Assembly: GCA_035288045.1 (NCBI GenBank)
Contig: DATEBA010000023.1
Span: forward strand, 1 to 64,000
Direction: 5' to 3'
Source of the DNA: DATEBA01 sp035288045
GTDB lineage: Bacteria > Actinomycetota > UBA4738 > HRBIN12
Length of the DNA: 64,000 bases
Made by a program: the position numbers and the translations under genes. The notes under the pieces were generated by a model, which saw only the letters and a list, made by a program, of their open reading frames with translations, did no database searches and was not told the origin of the DNA. Positions within the stretch are counted from its first letter, which is position 1, and each line of letters opens with the position of its first letter. This document shows, piece by piece, positions 1-8,830 of the stretch.

Positions 1-23
1 ACTGGCGGCCGTAGGCGCCCGGT

Positions 24-29
24 TATGCT
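24..29 (+). promoter_or_regulatory. -10 hexamer of cysS (leaderless)
   Basis: TATGCT lies 7 bases before the GTG at 37, so transcription would begin at or next to that GTG. The upstream ATG at 25 falls inside this hexamer and has no ribosome binding site. The same geometry recurs at helY, uvrA, uvrB, uvrC and chrA in this window. The -35 region cannot be judged because the window begins here. Confidence 0.5.
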
Positions 30-36
30 TGGCGTC

Positions 37-1425
37 GTGCGCCTCTACAACTCCCTCACGCGGCGCGTCGAGGAGATCGTCCCGGTCGAGGACCGGCACG
101 TGCGCATGTACTCGTGCGGCCCGACGGTGTACCGGTTCGCGCACCTCGGCAACCTCCGCACGTTCATGCTGGCCGACATGATCCGGCGCGCCCTCGAGTT
201 CGAAGGCCTGGCGGTCACGCAGGTGATGAACATCACGGACGTCGGGCACATGACCGACGAGTCCTCCCCCGAGGCCGTCGACAAGATGCTCCTCGCGGCC
301 GAGGACGAGGGCCTTCGTCCGCTGGAGATCGCCGAGAAGTACACGAAGGCGTTCATGGAGGACGCCGCGGCGGTCGGCATCCGCCCTGCCGACCGCTACC
401 CGAAGGCGACAGAGCACATCGCCCAGATGCTCGAGCTGACGGAGCGGCTCGTCGAGAAGGGTCACGCGTACGTCGTCGACGACGGGACGGTCTACTACGA
501 GGTCTCGAGCTTCCCCGATTACGGGAAGCTCTCCGGGAACACGCTGGAGAAGCTGAAGCCCGGCCACCGCGACCTCGAGACCGACCCCAACAAGCGCCAC
601 CACGCCGACTTCTCGCTCTGGAAGGCCGCGGGGCCCGGCCGGCTCATGAAGTGGCCGAGCGCATGGGGCGACGGCTTCCCCGGCTGGCACATAGAGTGCT
701 CGGCGATGTCGATGAGGTACCTCGGCGAGCGGTTCGACATCCACACCGGTGGCAACGACCTCAGGTTCCCTCACCACGAGGACGAGATCGCGCAATCCGA
801 GGGCGCGGTCGGGCACCAGGTCATCTCGCTATGGGTCCACGGCGGGCACCTGCGGCTGGCCGGCCAGAAGATCGCGAAGTCGGCAGGGAACGTAGTGCGC
901 GTTCCCGAGGTCGTGGAGCGGGGCTTCGACCCGCTCTCGTTCCGCTGGCTCACATTCCAGACGCGCTACCGGAGCGAGATGGACTTCTCCTGGGAGGCGA
1001 TGGAGACGGCCGACCAGCGCGTCAAGCAGCTCCGCCGCCGCATGGTCGATTGGGGAGCGCCACCGGATGACCTATCCGAGGCGGCCGCCGACCAGGACCG
1101 TCGGTTCCGCGAGGCGATCTCGGAGGACCTAGACATGCCGGCCGCCGTCGTCGTGGTGAACGAGACCGTCTCCTCGCGCATCAGGGACCGGGAGAAGTAC
1201 TCGCTCCTCGCCTCCTGGGACGCGGTCCTAGGCCTGGACCTCGAGCGGGACGTCCGCGAGGCGTGGGAGCCCGACGAGGACGTGAAGACCATGGTCGTCG
1301 AACGGGACACAGCGCGGGCAGCCAAGGACTACGCGACGAGCGACGCGATCCGCGATCGCCTGGCGGCGATGGGCCTCGAGGTCATGGACACGCCCGAGGG
1401 GACCAAGGTTCGCCCCCGCCGGTAG
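37..1425 (+). CDS. cysS: Cysteinyl-tRNA synthetase
   Basis: This class I aminoacyl-tRNA synthetase charges tRNA-Cys in the cytoplasm. The 462-residue protein has the zinc-ligand motif CGPTVY (C27), the HIGH-type motif HLGN (36-39), the GWHIECSAMS zinc region, HTGGNDLRFPHHEDE, and the KMSKS-type motif KIAKS (278-282). A C-terminal helical anticodon-binding region is present, which argues against the shorter paralogue MshC. I chose GTG at 37 over ATG at 25: the protein then begins MRLYNSLTRR, as the family does, and a TATGCT hexamer is correctly placed for a leaderless transcript. It is followed 39 bases later by a lipoprotein gene on the same strand. The family assignment is certain; the start is an inference. 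Confidence 0.95.
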   Translation: MRLYNSLTRRVEEIVPVEDRHVRMYSCGPTVYRFAHLGNLRTFMLADMIRRALEFEGLAVTQVMNITDVGHMTDESSPEAVDKMLLAAEDEGLRPLEIAEKYTKAFMEDAAAVGIRPADRYPKATEHIAQMLELTERLVEKGHAYVVDDGTVYYEVSSFPDYGKLSGNTLEKLKPGHRDLETDPNKRHHADFSLWKAAGPGRLMKWPSAWGDGFPGWHIECSAMSMRYLGERFDIHTGGNDLRFPHHEDEIAQSEGAVGHQVISLWVHGGHLRLAGQKIAKSAGNVVRVPEVVERGFDPLSFRWLTFQTRYRSEMDFSWEAMETADQRVKQLRRRMVDWGAPPDDLSEAAADQDRRFREAISEDLDMPAAVVVVNETVSSRIRDREKYSLLASWDAVLGLDLERDVREAWEPDEDVKTMVVERDTARAAKDYATSDAIRDRLAAMGLEVMDTPEGTKVRPRR

Positions 1426-1464
1426 GCGGTAGACTTCCGGCGCCCGCCGACCCAGGAGGCCCGG

Positions 1465-1974
1465 ATGCCCGCAGCTCCCCGCACGGCCGTCTTCGCTTTC
1501 GCAGTGCTGGCGCTGCTGGGCGCCGCCTGCACGAAGGAGGAGGCGCCGACCACCGGAGCGCCGCCGGCCACCGAGGAAGCGACCGCGCCGCCGGCCGGGG
1601 AGAGCCCGGACACGGAACCCACCGCTGGTGGGGAGGTAGGAACGGCGTCGCTCCCGTCGGGCTTCCCGTCCAGTTTCCCGCTCCCCGACGGCTCGGCGCC
1701 CGTGTACTCCTTCGGCGACGCGTCGGGCCTGTATGTGTGGTTCTCGTCCCCTGAGAGCATCGAGGACCTCAAGGCCTTCTTCGAGGGCGAGCTTCCAGGC
1801 GCGGGATGGACGGTCGAGTCTGCGGGCGAGTACAGCGGGCCCGAGGGCACGGTCGTTACCCTGACGGTGTCCGGCGAGGGTTGGACCGGCCTGGTCATGC
1901 TGGGCACGGGAGACGCGGCCTCCACCTTCGAGGGCGACTTCGCCTTCTACGTGGCTCTGAACCCGGTCGCGTAG
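1465..1974 (+). CDS. Small secreted lipoprotein, unknown function
   Basis: The 169-residue product has a hydrophobic signal peptide ending in the lipobox LGAAC (lipidated C22), then a Thr/Pro/Glu-rich linker to about residue 60 and a compact domain of about 110 residues. That domain is Gly/Ser/aromatic-rich and I do not recognise it. The start has a good ribosome binding site (AGGAGG, 5-6 bases before the ATG). It should be anchored to the outer face of the membrane. It lies 39 bases after cysS and converges with the lipid-kinase gene that ends at 2019. Confidence 0.8.
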   Translation: MPAAPRTAVFAFAVLALLGAACTKEEAPTTGAPPATEEATAPPAGESPDTEPTAGGEVGTASLPSGFPSSFPLPDGSAPVYSFGDASGLYVWFSSPESIEDLKAFFEGELPGAGWTVESAGEYSGPEGTVVTLTVSGEGWTGLVMLGTGDAASTFEGDFAFYVALNPVA

Positions 1975-2018
1975 GTCGCCGCGGGATCCTGGGACTTGGT
2001 CGGGCCGCGCTTTGGCGT

Positions 2019-2936
2019 CTACAGCTTCACCTGGATCGCCTGCGGGAACACCTCGAAGCCGGCGGGCGTCGTCCCGAGCATGCGACCGTCTACCTCGACG
2101 ACGAGGGGGCGCTCGGCCTCCACCGACACGTGCCTCTTGGCCCGCAGCTCGACGACGCTCGGGCTCGGCAGGTGCTCCCCGCGCGCGATCCTCCAGATGA
2201 GCGAGTAGGCCTCCGACAGGGGCCCCCGGAAGACCTGCACGTCCAGCACGCCGTCGCCCGGGTACGAGCGTGGGGATAGCTTCATGCCGTCCACGAACTG
2301 GCAGTTGCCGAGGACGATGTCGTGCACCCGCGCCTCTACGACCCTCCGATCGGCGGCGATGCGCGCGTGGGTCGGCCGGAACCCCGCAACCGTGCGCCAG
2401 AAGGCGAGGAGGCGCCCAACCCGTCCGAGCCTCGTCCGGGCGCCGCGCGCGTCGGCGGCTGCCCAGAGACCGATCCTCGCTAGATTCACGAACCATCGTG
2501 TGACGGGCTCGCCGCCCCGACCGATCGCGCTGGCTCTAACGACGTCGGTGGAGTATGTCGAGCGGCGTGTGAGGTGGGCGCAGGCCCGCGAAGTTTCCTC
2601 GGGGAGCCCAAACGTCTTCGACACGTCGATCCGCCTCCCGGCAGGGATGATGCCGAGGACCGGACGCTGCACGATCGTGCTGTCGCCCTCGAACATCCCG
2701 TTCACGACCTCGTTCACCAGCTCATCGCCGCCGACCGCAACCAGGAACCGGTGGCCCGCCCGCAGCGCCTGGCTTGCCATCCCCTCGGCCTCGCCGCCGG
2801 GGTTCGCGTGAGCGAGCCGGTATGGCAGCCCGCGGCGCCCGAGCTCCTCCTCGAGGCCCGCCACCGTGCCCAACCCTCCGTCGGCGATGACGAAGAGCTC
2901 GCCGAAAGCGCTTCCCGTCGGTACCGCTTCCTCCAT
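2019..2936 (-). CDS. Degenerate diacylglycerol/lipid kinase-fold protein
   Basis: The 305-residue protein aligns along its length with the YegS/DagK lipid kinase family, including the C-terminal beta-sandwich half (GDGVLDVQVF and a VEVDGRMLGTTPAGFEVFP-like end). The nucleotide-binding signatures are altered. The family GGDGT is GGDEL (69-73), the GTGND segment is AGRRID (99-104), and the N-terminal NPxSG loop is absent. An intact paralogue lies 3.4 kb away at 6369-7277. It starts 5 bases after the helY stop, so it is probably cotranscribed. It may have lost kinase activity or bind another ligand. The fold is well supported; the function is unknown. Confidence 0.8.
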   Translation of the reverse strand: MEEAVPTGSAFGELFVIADGGLGTVAGLEEELGRRGLPYRLAHANPGGEAEGMASQALRAGHRFLVAVGGDELVNEVVNGMFEGDSTIVQRPVLGIIPAGRRIDVSKTFGLPEETSRACAHLTRRSTYSTDVVRASAIGRGGEPVTRWFVNLARIGLWAAADARGARTRLGRVGRLLAFWRTVAGFRPTHARIAADRRVVEARVHDIVLGNCQFVDGMKLSPRSYPGDGVLDVQVFRGPLSEAYSLIWRIARGEHLPSPSVVELRAKRHVSVEAERPLVVEVDGRMLGTTPAGFEVFPQAIQVKL

Positions 2937-2941
2937 CGCCT

Positions 2942-5596
2942 TCAGACCCCGGTGTAGGCGACGACGCCGCGTTCGATCGCTTCACGGGCGCGCCGCATCA
3001 GACCGCCGGTCGGCTCCGAGGCCACGTCCTGGATCTGGCGGAGCACGTCTAGCAGCTGCTTGCTATTCCGGACGAAGTCCCCTGCCGCCATCTCGGTCTC
3101 GCGCAGGACGTCCTCGAGGGGCTTGCCCTCGGCCCAGTGGAACACGGGCGTCGCGAACCCCGCCTCGAGGTCTCGACAGAGCTCGACGTGATTGCGCTCC
3201 TCGGCCGCTCTGACGCGCCGCCTGAGCCCGCTCAACGCCGCGAAACGGTCCGCCGAAGCCTCCGTGGGCATCGAGCCCGGCTTCGGCGCCCTTTCCCTCG
3301 GCTCGTACACCAGGGACGAGACGAGGGCCGCCACCTCGCCCGCGGAGAGGGCGTCCAGGAGCCCGGCGTGTATCGCCTCGACGACGAGGATGTCGCCCTC
3401 GCCGTAGATCCGCGAGAGGACCTCGCCCTTGGGAAGGATCGAGAATCCTCGCACGTACCCGAGTTCCTCGAGCACCGCGAGCACCCGCTCGAACTGCCGA
3501 GCGAGCGTCTCGGTCCGCGTGCGGATCCGCCGTTCGAGGCCGCGGATCTCCTTGTCGAGCAGCGAGGCCCTCCTCGCCCAGCGCTCGTGGTCGTCACGGT
3601 CGGGGCAGGCGTGGCACGGATGCTCGGCCGCCCTGCGCTCGAGCTTGGACGCATCGCGCTCGGCCCTCGCATCGACCGCCGGACCGCCCGGCTTCTGGGG
3701 ACGGACGTCGAGTGCCACGAGACGCGCCGCGACATCGCGACGGAACCGGGCGCTCCGCGCGTTCCCGCTGCGCGGCAACGAAACCCGCGTGATCGGAGCC
3801 GGAGGGTCCTCGAAGTCCTTGGCCGAGACGCGGAAGAAGCGCCGGTCCTGCGTGAGGATGGTGGGCCTGCCTTCGCGGACCGAGAGGACGACCGCGAGCC
3901 CTCGGCGCCTTGCGCGCGGGACCCAGATTACGTCGCCGGGGTGGAGAGCGGCGAGCGCGGCTCGTACCCCCTCGAGCCTCGCCCGCTCGTGGCCCTTGCG
4001 GGCCTCGTCGCGGATCTCCTCGGCGCGCTCGCGGAGCCGCCAGTACTGCCCGAACTCGCCGAGATCGCAGGCCATCTGCTCCCGGTACCCCACGAGGTAG
4101 GCCCTGTCGCGCTCCAGCTCGCCTTCGAGCGCCACGACGCTCCGGTCCGCCATGAACTGGGCGAACGATGAGTTCAACAGGTGGTGGGCCCGCTCGCGAT
4201 CGTAGTTGCGAACGAGATTCACTGCCATGTTGTACGAGGGCCGGAACGAGGACGTCAGCTCGTACGTACGCGTGGCCGCGAGGCTCGCGACTCGCTCGAA
4301 CGGCACCTGGCGCTGGAACACGACGACCGCGTGGCCGATCTCGTCGATCCCTCTCCTTCCGGCGCGACCGGTGAGTTGCGTGTACTCCCCGGGCGTGAGC
4401 AGCTCGTGGCGCTCGCCGGAGAACTTCCAGAGCTCCTCGATCACTACCGTCTTGGCCGGCATGTTTATGCCGAGGGAGAGCGTCTCGGTCGCGAACACGA
4501 CCTTCACTAGCCCGGCCTCGAACAGCTCCTCGACCGTCTCCTTGAACACCGGCAGCATCCCGGCGTGGTGGGCCGCGATCCCGGCGGACAGGGCGTCGAG
4601 GAGCTCGAAGAAGCCGAGGGTGACTAGGTCCTCCTCGTCCATCCACGCGGCCCGCATCTCGGCGAACTCGCGGATCCGCTCGCGCTCCTCATCTGTGGTG
4701 AGCTGGATCCCCGACGCCATCAGCCACTCAACGCTGCGGTCGCATCCCGCGCGGCTGAACACGAAGTAGATCGCCGGGAGCATCGCCTGCTCGGCGAGGA
4801 CCTCGACGACCTCCTCGCGGCGGGGTACGTACACCCGCCGATGCCCCTCGCGCGGGCGCGTCATGCGCTCGACCTGCGGGGTTCCCGAGAACCGGCGCTG
4901 GTAGGGTCTGATCCGGAGCTCCCGCTCGTCGAGCGACACGATGTAGGGGTTGGGGACGGCGCGGCCGTCCTGCTCTACGTGCATCGGGTGGAGTCCGTGC
5001 CCTATCAGGTAGTGGTGCTCGAGGGGCACGGGGCGGCGCTCCTCGATCACGACGCGGGTCGGGCCACGGAGCGTGCCGATCCACTCGCCGAAGGTCTCCG
5101 CGTTCGAGATCGTCGCCGACAGGCACACGACCGACACCGAGAGGGGAAGGTGGATGAGCACCTCCTCCCAGACCGCCCCGCGGTACGGGTCCTGCAGGTA
5201 GTGGACCTCGTCCATGACAACCGAGACGAGCCCACCTAGGGTCGTGCTGCGCTCGTAGAGCATGTTGCGGAGGACCTCGGTCGTCATGACGACGATCGGC
5301 GCCTCGGAGTTGATCGAGTTGTCCCCGGTGAGGAGCCCAACGCGCGCGGCGCCGTAGCGGGCGACGAAATCGCCGAACTTCTGGTTCGAGAGCGCCTTCA
5401 GCGGCGTCGTGTAGAAGGCCTTCCCCCCGAGATCCAGCGCTCGCTCGACCGCGAACTCCGCTGCGACCGTCTTGCCGGACCCCGTCGGCGCGGCGACGAG
5501 CACCGACTCGCCGGCCGCGAGGGCCTCGATCGCCTCCAGCTGGAAGTCGTCGAGCGGGAACGGGTATCGCGCAGCGAAGCGCGTCGTGTCGTCCAC
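2942..5596 (-). CDS. helY: Ski2/Mtr4-like DEAD/DEAH-box helicase HelY
   Basis: This is a cytoplasmic superfamily 2 RNA/DNA helicase of 884 residues. It shows APTGSGKT (36-43), TTPLKAL, the box DEVH (129-132), SAT (160-162) and the GRAGR motif of the second RecA domain. The long C-terminal half matches the actinobacterial HelY arrangement, and Mycobacterium tuberculosis HelY has about the same length. The open frame continues 95 codons upstream, but that stretch is arginine-rich antisense sequence. The GTG at 5596 has a TAGACT hexamer 7 bases before it, consistent with a leaderless start. In mycobacteria helY is followed by tatC-tatA-pafC-pafB; here four genes lie between helY and that block. 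Confidence 0.92.
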   Translation of the reverse strand: MDDTTRFAARYPFPLDDFQLEAIEALAAGESVLVAAPTGSGKTVAAEFAVERALDLGGKAFYTTPLKALSNQKFGDFVARYGAARVGLLTGDNSINSEAPIVVMTTEVLRNMLYERSTTLGGLVSVVMDEVHYLQDPYRGAVWEEVLIHLPLSVSVVCLSATISNAETFGEWIGTLRGPTRVVIEERRPVPLEHHYLIGHGLHPMHVEQDGRAVPNPYIVSLDERELRIRPYQRRFSGTPQVERMTRPREGHRRVYVPRREEVVEVLAEQAMLPAIYFVFSRAGCDRSVEWLMASGIQLTTDEERERIREFAEMRAAWMDEEDLVTLGFFELLDALSAGIAAHHAGMLPVFKETVEELFEAGLVKVVFATETLSLGINMPAKTVVIEELWKFSGERHELLTPGEYTQLTGRAGRRGIDEIGHAVVVFQRQVPFERVASLAATRTYELTSSFRPSYNMAVNLVRNYDRERAHHLLNSSFAQFMADRSVVALEGELERDRAYLVGYREQMACDLGEFGQYWRLRERAEEIRDEARKGHERARLEGVRAALAALHPGDVIWVPRARRRGLAVVLSVREGRPTILTQDRRFFRVSAKDFEDPPAPITRVSLPRSGNARSARFRRDVAARLVALDVRPQKPGGPAVDARAERDASKLERRAAEHPCHACPDRDDHERWARRASLLDKEIRGLERRIRTRTETLARQFERVLAVLEELGYVRGFSILPKGEVLSRIYGEGDILVVEAIHAGLLDALSAGEVAALVSSLVYEPRERAPKPGSMPTEASADRFAALSGLRRRVRAAEERNHVELCRDLEAGFATPVFHWAEGKPLEDVLRETEMAAGDFVRNSKQLLDVLRQIQDVASEPTGGLMRRAREAIERGVVAYTGV

Positions 5597-5603
5597 GGAG
5601 GCA

Positions 5604-5609
5604 AGTCTA
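5604..5609 (-). promoter_or_regulatory. -10 hexamer of helY (leaderless)
   Basis: TAGACT on the minus strand is separated by 7 bases from the helY GTG. It lies in the 38-base gap after the preceding hydrolase gene. No Shine-Dalgarno sequence is present, which supports a leaderless start. Confidence 0.45.
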
Positions 5610-5634
5610 CGGGCGCGGCCTCGTCCGCCCGCGG

Positions 5635-6372
5635 TCAGGCGAGACCGCAGCGCTCCACGTGCTCCTCGAGGAGTCCGTTGAACTCCTCGGGCGCCTCCAG
5701 GTTCGAGAGATGGCCGGCGCCCTCGATCACCGCGAGCTCGGCGCGGGGGATCCGCTCCGCCATCTCGGAACTCACATGTGGCGGGATCAGCGTGTCGCCC
5801 GTAGAGGTGATCACGAGCGTCGGCACGTCGATCCCGGTCAGGTCTTGAGTGGAGTCGGGGCGCTCGGCCATCCCGAGGCAAGCGGCGGCGATCGCGCCCG
5901 GCGGCTGGTCGGCGATCAATGCACGAACGCGCTCTCTCAGGTCCTCGGGGGCGGCAGCAGAGAGGAGGGGCGGCGGATCCTCCACGAAGAACGCGCTACC
6001 CTCGGCCAGCAGCCGCTCGGCCAACCCGCGGCGGGCCGCCGACCCCTCCGCCGTGTCGGGGATGGCGCGGGTGTTCGCCAGGGCCAGCCCGAGCACGCGC
6101 TCCCTGCTCCGGCGCCAGAGCTCGAAGCCGACGTAGCCTCCCATCGAGAGCCCGCACACCACCGCCCGGTCGATCCCGGCCCGGTCCAGCTCCTTCACGC
6201 AGCGCTCGGCGGCCGCCCTCATCGTCATTACCTCAACCGCCGGCTCCGAGCCACCGAACCCCGGCAGGTGCGGCGCCGAGAGGGGCAGAGCGTCTGAGAA
6301 CGCGGAGAGCTGCGGCTCCCACATCCGGGCGTCCAGCGGGAAGGCGTGGACCAGGAGCAGGCCGTCGGTCAT
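5635..6372 (-). CDS. Alpha/beta hydrolase
   Basis: The 245-residue protein has the alpha/beta hydrolase fold. It shows the oxyanion segment LVHAFPLDARMW near the N terminus, the nucleophile elbow GLSMGG (S76), an acid at D193 in TSTGDTLIP, and H221 in GAGHLSN. It resembles the AB-hydrolase subfamily that includes 3-oxoadipate enol-lactonases and related esterases, but no pathway partner is nearby, so the substrate is unknown. The ATG overlaps the stop of the upstream lipid kinase by 4 bases, so the two are translationally coupled. Confidence 0.88.
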   Translation of the reverse strand: MTDGLLLVHAFPLDARMWEPQLSAFSDALPLSAPHLPGFGGSEPAVEVMTMRAAAERCVKELDRAGIDRAVVCGLSMGGYVGFELWRRSRERVLGLALANTRAIPDTAEGSAARRGLAERLLAEGSAFFVEDPPPLLSAAAPEDLRERVRALIADQPPGAIAAACLGMAERPDSTQDLTGIDVPTLVITSTGDTLIPPHVSSEMAERIPRAELAVIEGAGHLSNLEAPEEFNGLLEEHVERCGLA

Positions 6373-7277
6373 GGTGATCCCTCCCTCCGAGTAACGACCC
6401 GGAGCGCTCCCGGGACGACCGCGAAGACGGCCGGCAGCCGCCCGACCCGCTCACCGTCCGCGTACACCTTCACATCGCGGTCCGCGTTGAGCTCGACCCG
6501 AGCGCCGCGCAGCATCCGAACCTTCGGGTGGTCGACGTGGGTTCCGCGGAAGACCCGCGGGAAGGCGCGCAGGAACGCCCCCGTCGACATCGCCTCGACG
6601 ACGCAGATCTCGAGCTTCCCGTCGGTGAGCGAGGCGTCGGGGCAGACCTTCATACCGCCCCCGTACATCCGTCCGTTGCCCAGTACCACCAGCATCGCCT
6701 CCACGGTGTCGTCGACGCCGTCGACGCTGATCATGAACGTCGCGGGCCGGAACTTCCGCAGGGTCCTCACCACCGACACGATGTAGGTTCCCGTGGGGCC
6801 GAGGCGCAAACGCATCGCGTTCGCGGTCTCGGTGACCTCGGAGTCGAAGCCGGCTCCGGCGATGTTGACGAAGTGCCTGTCCACGTCGTCCGTGGAGACC
6901 CGAACGATGTCTATAGGCTCGACGTGCGGGTCGGCGAGCATCTCGATCGCCGCGTCGAGATCGCCGGTCGCGACCGTCTTGGCGAAGTCGTCCCCCGTCC
7001 CGCCGGGAAGGACCGCGAGGGCGGTGTCCGTCCCGACCAGCCCGTTCGCCACGACGCCCGCCGTGCCGTCCCCGCCGAGCGCCGCCACGATGCGAGCGCC
7101 CTCCTCCGCTGCACGGCGGGCGAGCGGCTCCATCCGGTCGGGGCCGTCCGAGACGGCGATCTCGTGCGGGACGCCGAGGGTGGTGAGGGCCTCGGCGACC
7201 CTAGGTATCAGCTTCGCGCCCCTCCCCCGCCCCGAGGCGGGGTTCGCGATGACCACGATGGCCTCCCGGGGGCTCAT
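6369..7277 (-). CDS. Diacylglycerol kinase catalytic domain (YegS/DagK-like) lipid kinase
   Basis: The 302-residue protein has an intact lipid-kinase nucleotide site: NPASGRGRG (12-20), GGDGT (68-72) and PGGTGDDFAK (91-100). The C-terminal beta-sandwich carries the usual GRMYGGGMKVCPDA segment. It probably phosphorylates diacylglycerol or a related membrane lipid at the cytoplasmic face. It heads a pair with the downstream hydrolase (4-base overlap). It contrasts with the degenerate paralogue at 2019-2936. Confidence 0.9.
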   Translation of the reverse strand: MSPREAIVVIANPASGRGRGAKLIPRVAEALTTLGVPHEIAVSDGPDRMEPLARRAAEEGARIVAALGGDGTAGVVANGLVGTDTALAVLPGGTGDDFAKTVATGDLDAAIEMLADPHVEPIDIVRVSTDDVDRHFVNIAGAGFDSEVTETANAMRLRLGPTGTYIVSVVRTLRKFRPATFMISVDGVDDTVEAMLVVLGNGRMYGGGMKVCPDASLTDGKLEICVVEAMSTGAFLRAFPRVFRGTHVDHPKVRMLRGARVELNADRDVKVYADGERVGRLPAVFAVVPGALRVVTRREGSP

Positions 7278-7299
7278 CGGACCCCGGCGCCTCCGCTCA

Positions 7300-8037
7300 T
7301 CAGGGCCCGGGGAACGTGGGTGGCTGGGCGAAGGGGGCCGTGGCCAGACCGGCCTTCTGGAGCGCGCGCGTGTAATCGGCGTAGCCGTCCTGGAACACGC
7401 GTTGGGCGATCTCCAGGACCGCCCCCGCGTGCTCGAGCAGCAGATCTCTTTCCGCCCCCTCGGCCTCGGCCGCCTGTCGGAGGAGCTCGCCCGCGCGCCC
7501 GTAGAGATCGAGTCCTTCGACCAGGGCGTCCTGGGAGTCGAACACGGAGTCTACGAGTTCGAACTCGAACCCCTTGCCGCCGACGAGCGAGGAGACGTCG
7601 ACATCGGCGATCGCCTTCGAGGCGTCGGACGCCGTCTTCGCGACGTCGACTCCCGTCTCGGTGGCCTCCCTCGGATCACCCTTGCCCTTCTCCAGGTCGT
7701 CAAGCGTGGTCCCGAGGTTCACGAACGCGGCGAAGGCACCGGGCGAGAGCACCTGGCCCACCGGCGCCAGGGCCGATTCGATCGTGCTCTGGTACTGGCC
7801 CACGGCCTGACGGGCGCGGGCGGCGACCTTCTGCCGCTCCTCCCTGGCGCGTTCCTCGTCCAGGCCGTTCCTGGCCCAAAGGATGACGGCGGCGGTGAGC
7901 AGGCCGACGACGAAGGCGAGCGTCACCTGCACCCGCTTGCGGAGGAAGAACGGCGGCCTGACCTCGACCGGCACTGCGCGGGGCGCTCGCGCCACCTGCT
8001 TGCTCTTCTTCGGACGGCTCTTGCTCTTGATCGCCAT
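7300..8037 (-). CDS. Single-pass membrane protein, unknown function
   Basis: The 245-residue protein has a strongly basic N terminus (MAIKSKSRPKKSK...) and one transmembrane helix at about residues 36-55. A largely helical, Ala/Glu-rich domain follows and is probably extracytoplasmic. I recognise no domain. Its stop-to-start spacing from tatC is 4 bases, so it is almost certainly cotranscribed with the Tat genes and could be a Tat or envelope accessory protein. That is positional inference only. Confidence 0.7.
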   Translation of the reverse strand: MAIKSKSRPKKSKQVARAPRAVPVEVRPPFFLRKRVQVTLAFVVGLLTAAVILWARNGLDEERAREERQKVAARARQAVGQYQSTIESALAPVGQVLSPGAFAAFVNLGTTLDDLEKGKGDPREATETGVDVAKTASDASKAIADVDVSSLVGGKGFEFELVDSVFDSQDALVEGLDLYGRAGELLRQAAEAEGAERDLLLEHAGAVLEIAQRVFQDGYADYTRALQKAGLATAPFAQPPTFPGP

Positions 8038-8041
8038 TGCC

Positions 8042-8812
8042 CTACTTCTTCATGAGACGGGTCACAAGGATAGCGCCCTCGTAGAGCATCACCATCGGAC
8101 CCATCATCGCGAGCATCGTGTACGGGTCCTGGCTCGGTGTGATCACGGCTGCCACGATCGCGATGATCACGACGACGTAGCGGCGCCAGGACCGCATCTG
8201 CCGGCTCGAGACTAGCCCGATCCCAGATAGGAAGATGAGAAGCAAGGGGAACTCGAACGACACCCCGAACGCGAGGATCATGATCATGATGAAGCCGATG
8301 AACTCCTTCGCGCCGAGCACCGCTTGGATGTGCTGGCCGCCGAACCCGAGCAGGAACTCGAGTCCCCGCGGGAGCGTCACGTAGGCGATCACGGCACCGA
8401 GGGCGAACAGGATCACCGAGGACGCGACGAACGGGATCGCAAGCTTACGCTCGCGCGACGTGAGCCCGGGCACGATGAACGCCCACAACTGGTACAGCAC
8501 TATCGGGAGCGCGATGAAGAGCCCGATGAACGCGACGACCTTGAGCTTGATCACGAAAGCGTCGATCGCCCCGAGGAAGATGAAGTCGCACCCGGCCGGC
8601 GGGCGCTGCGATACCGGCATCGAGTTCACCACGTCGCAGTAGGGCTCGCGGAGCAGCCGGATCACAGGGTCGTACAGGAACCACCCGCCGACGGCACCGA
8701 CGGCGACTGAACCCATCGAGATGATCAGACGCGAACGAAGCTCCTCGAGGTGCTCGATCAGCGTCATCGACGCCTCGCGGCGCCTGCGTCGCAGCTTCGG
8801 GATCAGCGCCAC
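8042..8812 (-). CDS. tatC: Sec-independent protein translocase TatC
   Basis: TatC is the six-helix receptor of the twin-arginine pathway and exports folded proteins. The 256-residue sequence has the N-terminal cytoplasmic motif HLEELRSRL, the periplasmic-loop region around PPAGCDF, the conserved W(A)FIVPGLTSRERKL cytoplasmic loop, and a C-terminal TPSQDPYTMLAMMGPM segment. Length and helices match the family. It lies 18 bases downstream of tatA. In mycobacteria it sits directly between helY and tatA; here three genes separate it from helY. Confidence 0.95.
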   Translation of the reverse strand: MALIPKLRRRRREASMTLIEHLEELRSRLIISMGSVAVGAVGGWFLYDPVIRLLREPYCDVVNSMPVSQRPPAGCDFIFLGAIDAFVIKLKVVAFIGLFIALPIVLYQLWAFIVPGLTSRERKLAIPFVASSVILFALGAVIAYVTLPRGLEFLLGFGGQHIQAVLGAKEFIGFIMIMILAFGVSFEFPLLLIFLSGIGLVSSRQMRSWRRYVVVIIAIVAAVITPSQDPYTMLAMMGPMVMLYEGAILVTRLMKK

Positions 8813-8830
8813 GATGGGATCCCGTTGGCC

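Noticed and set aside
25..1425. cysS could be the mycothiol ligase MshC
   Set aside because: The protein keeps the C-terminal anticodon-binding region and is longer than MshC, so cysteinyl-tRNA synthetase is preferred.
2942..5881. A 979-residue HelY starting at 5881
   Set aside because: The first 95 residues are Arg/Gly/Asp-rich antisense of the hydrolase gene. GTG 5596 has a correctly placed -10 hexamer and gives the family length.
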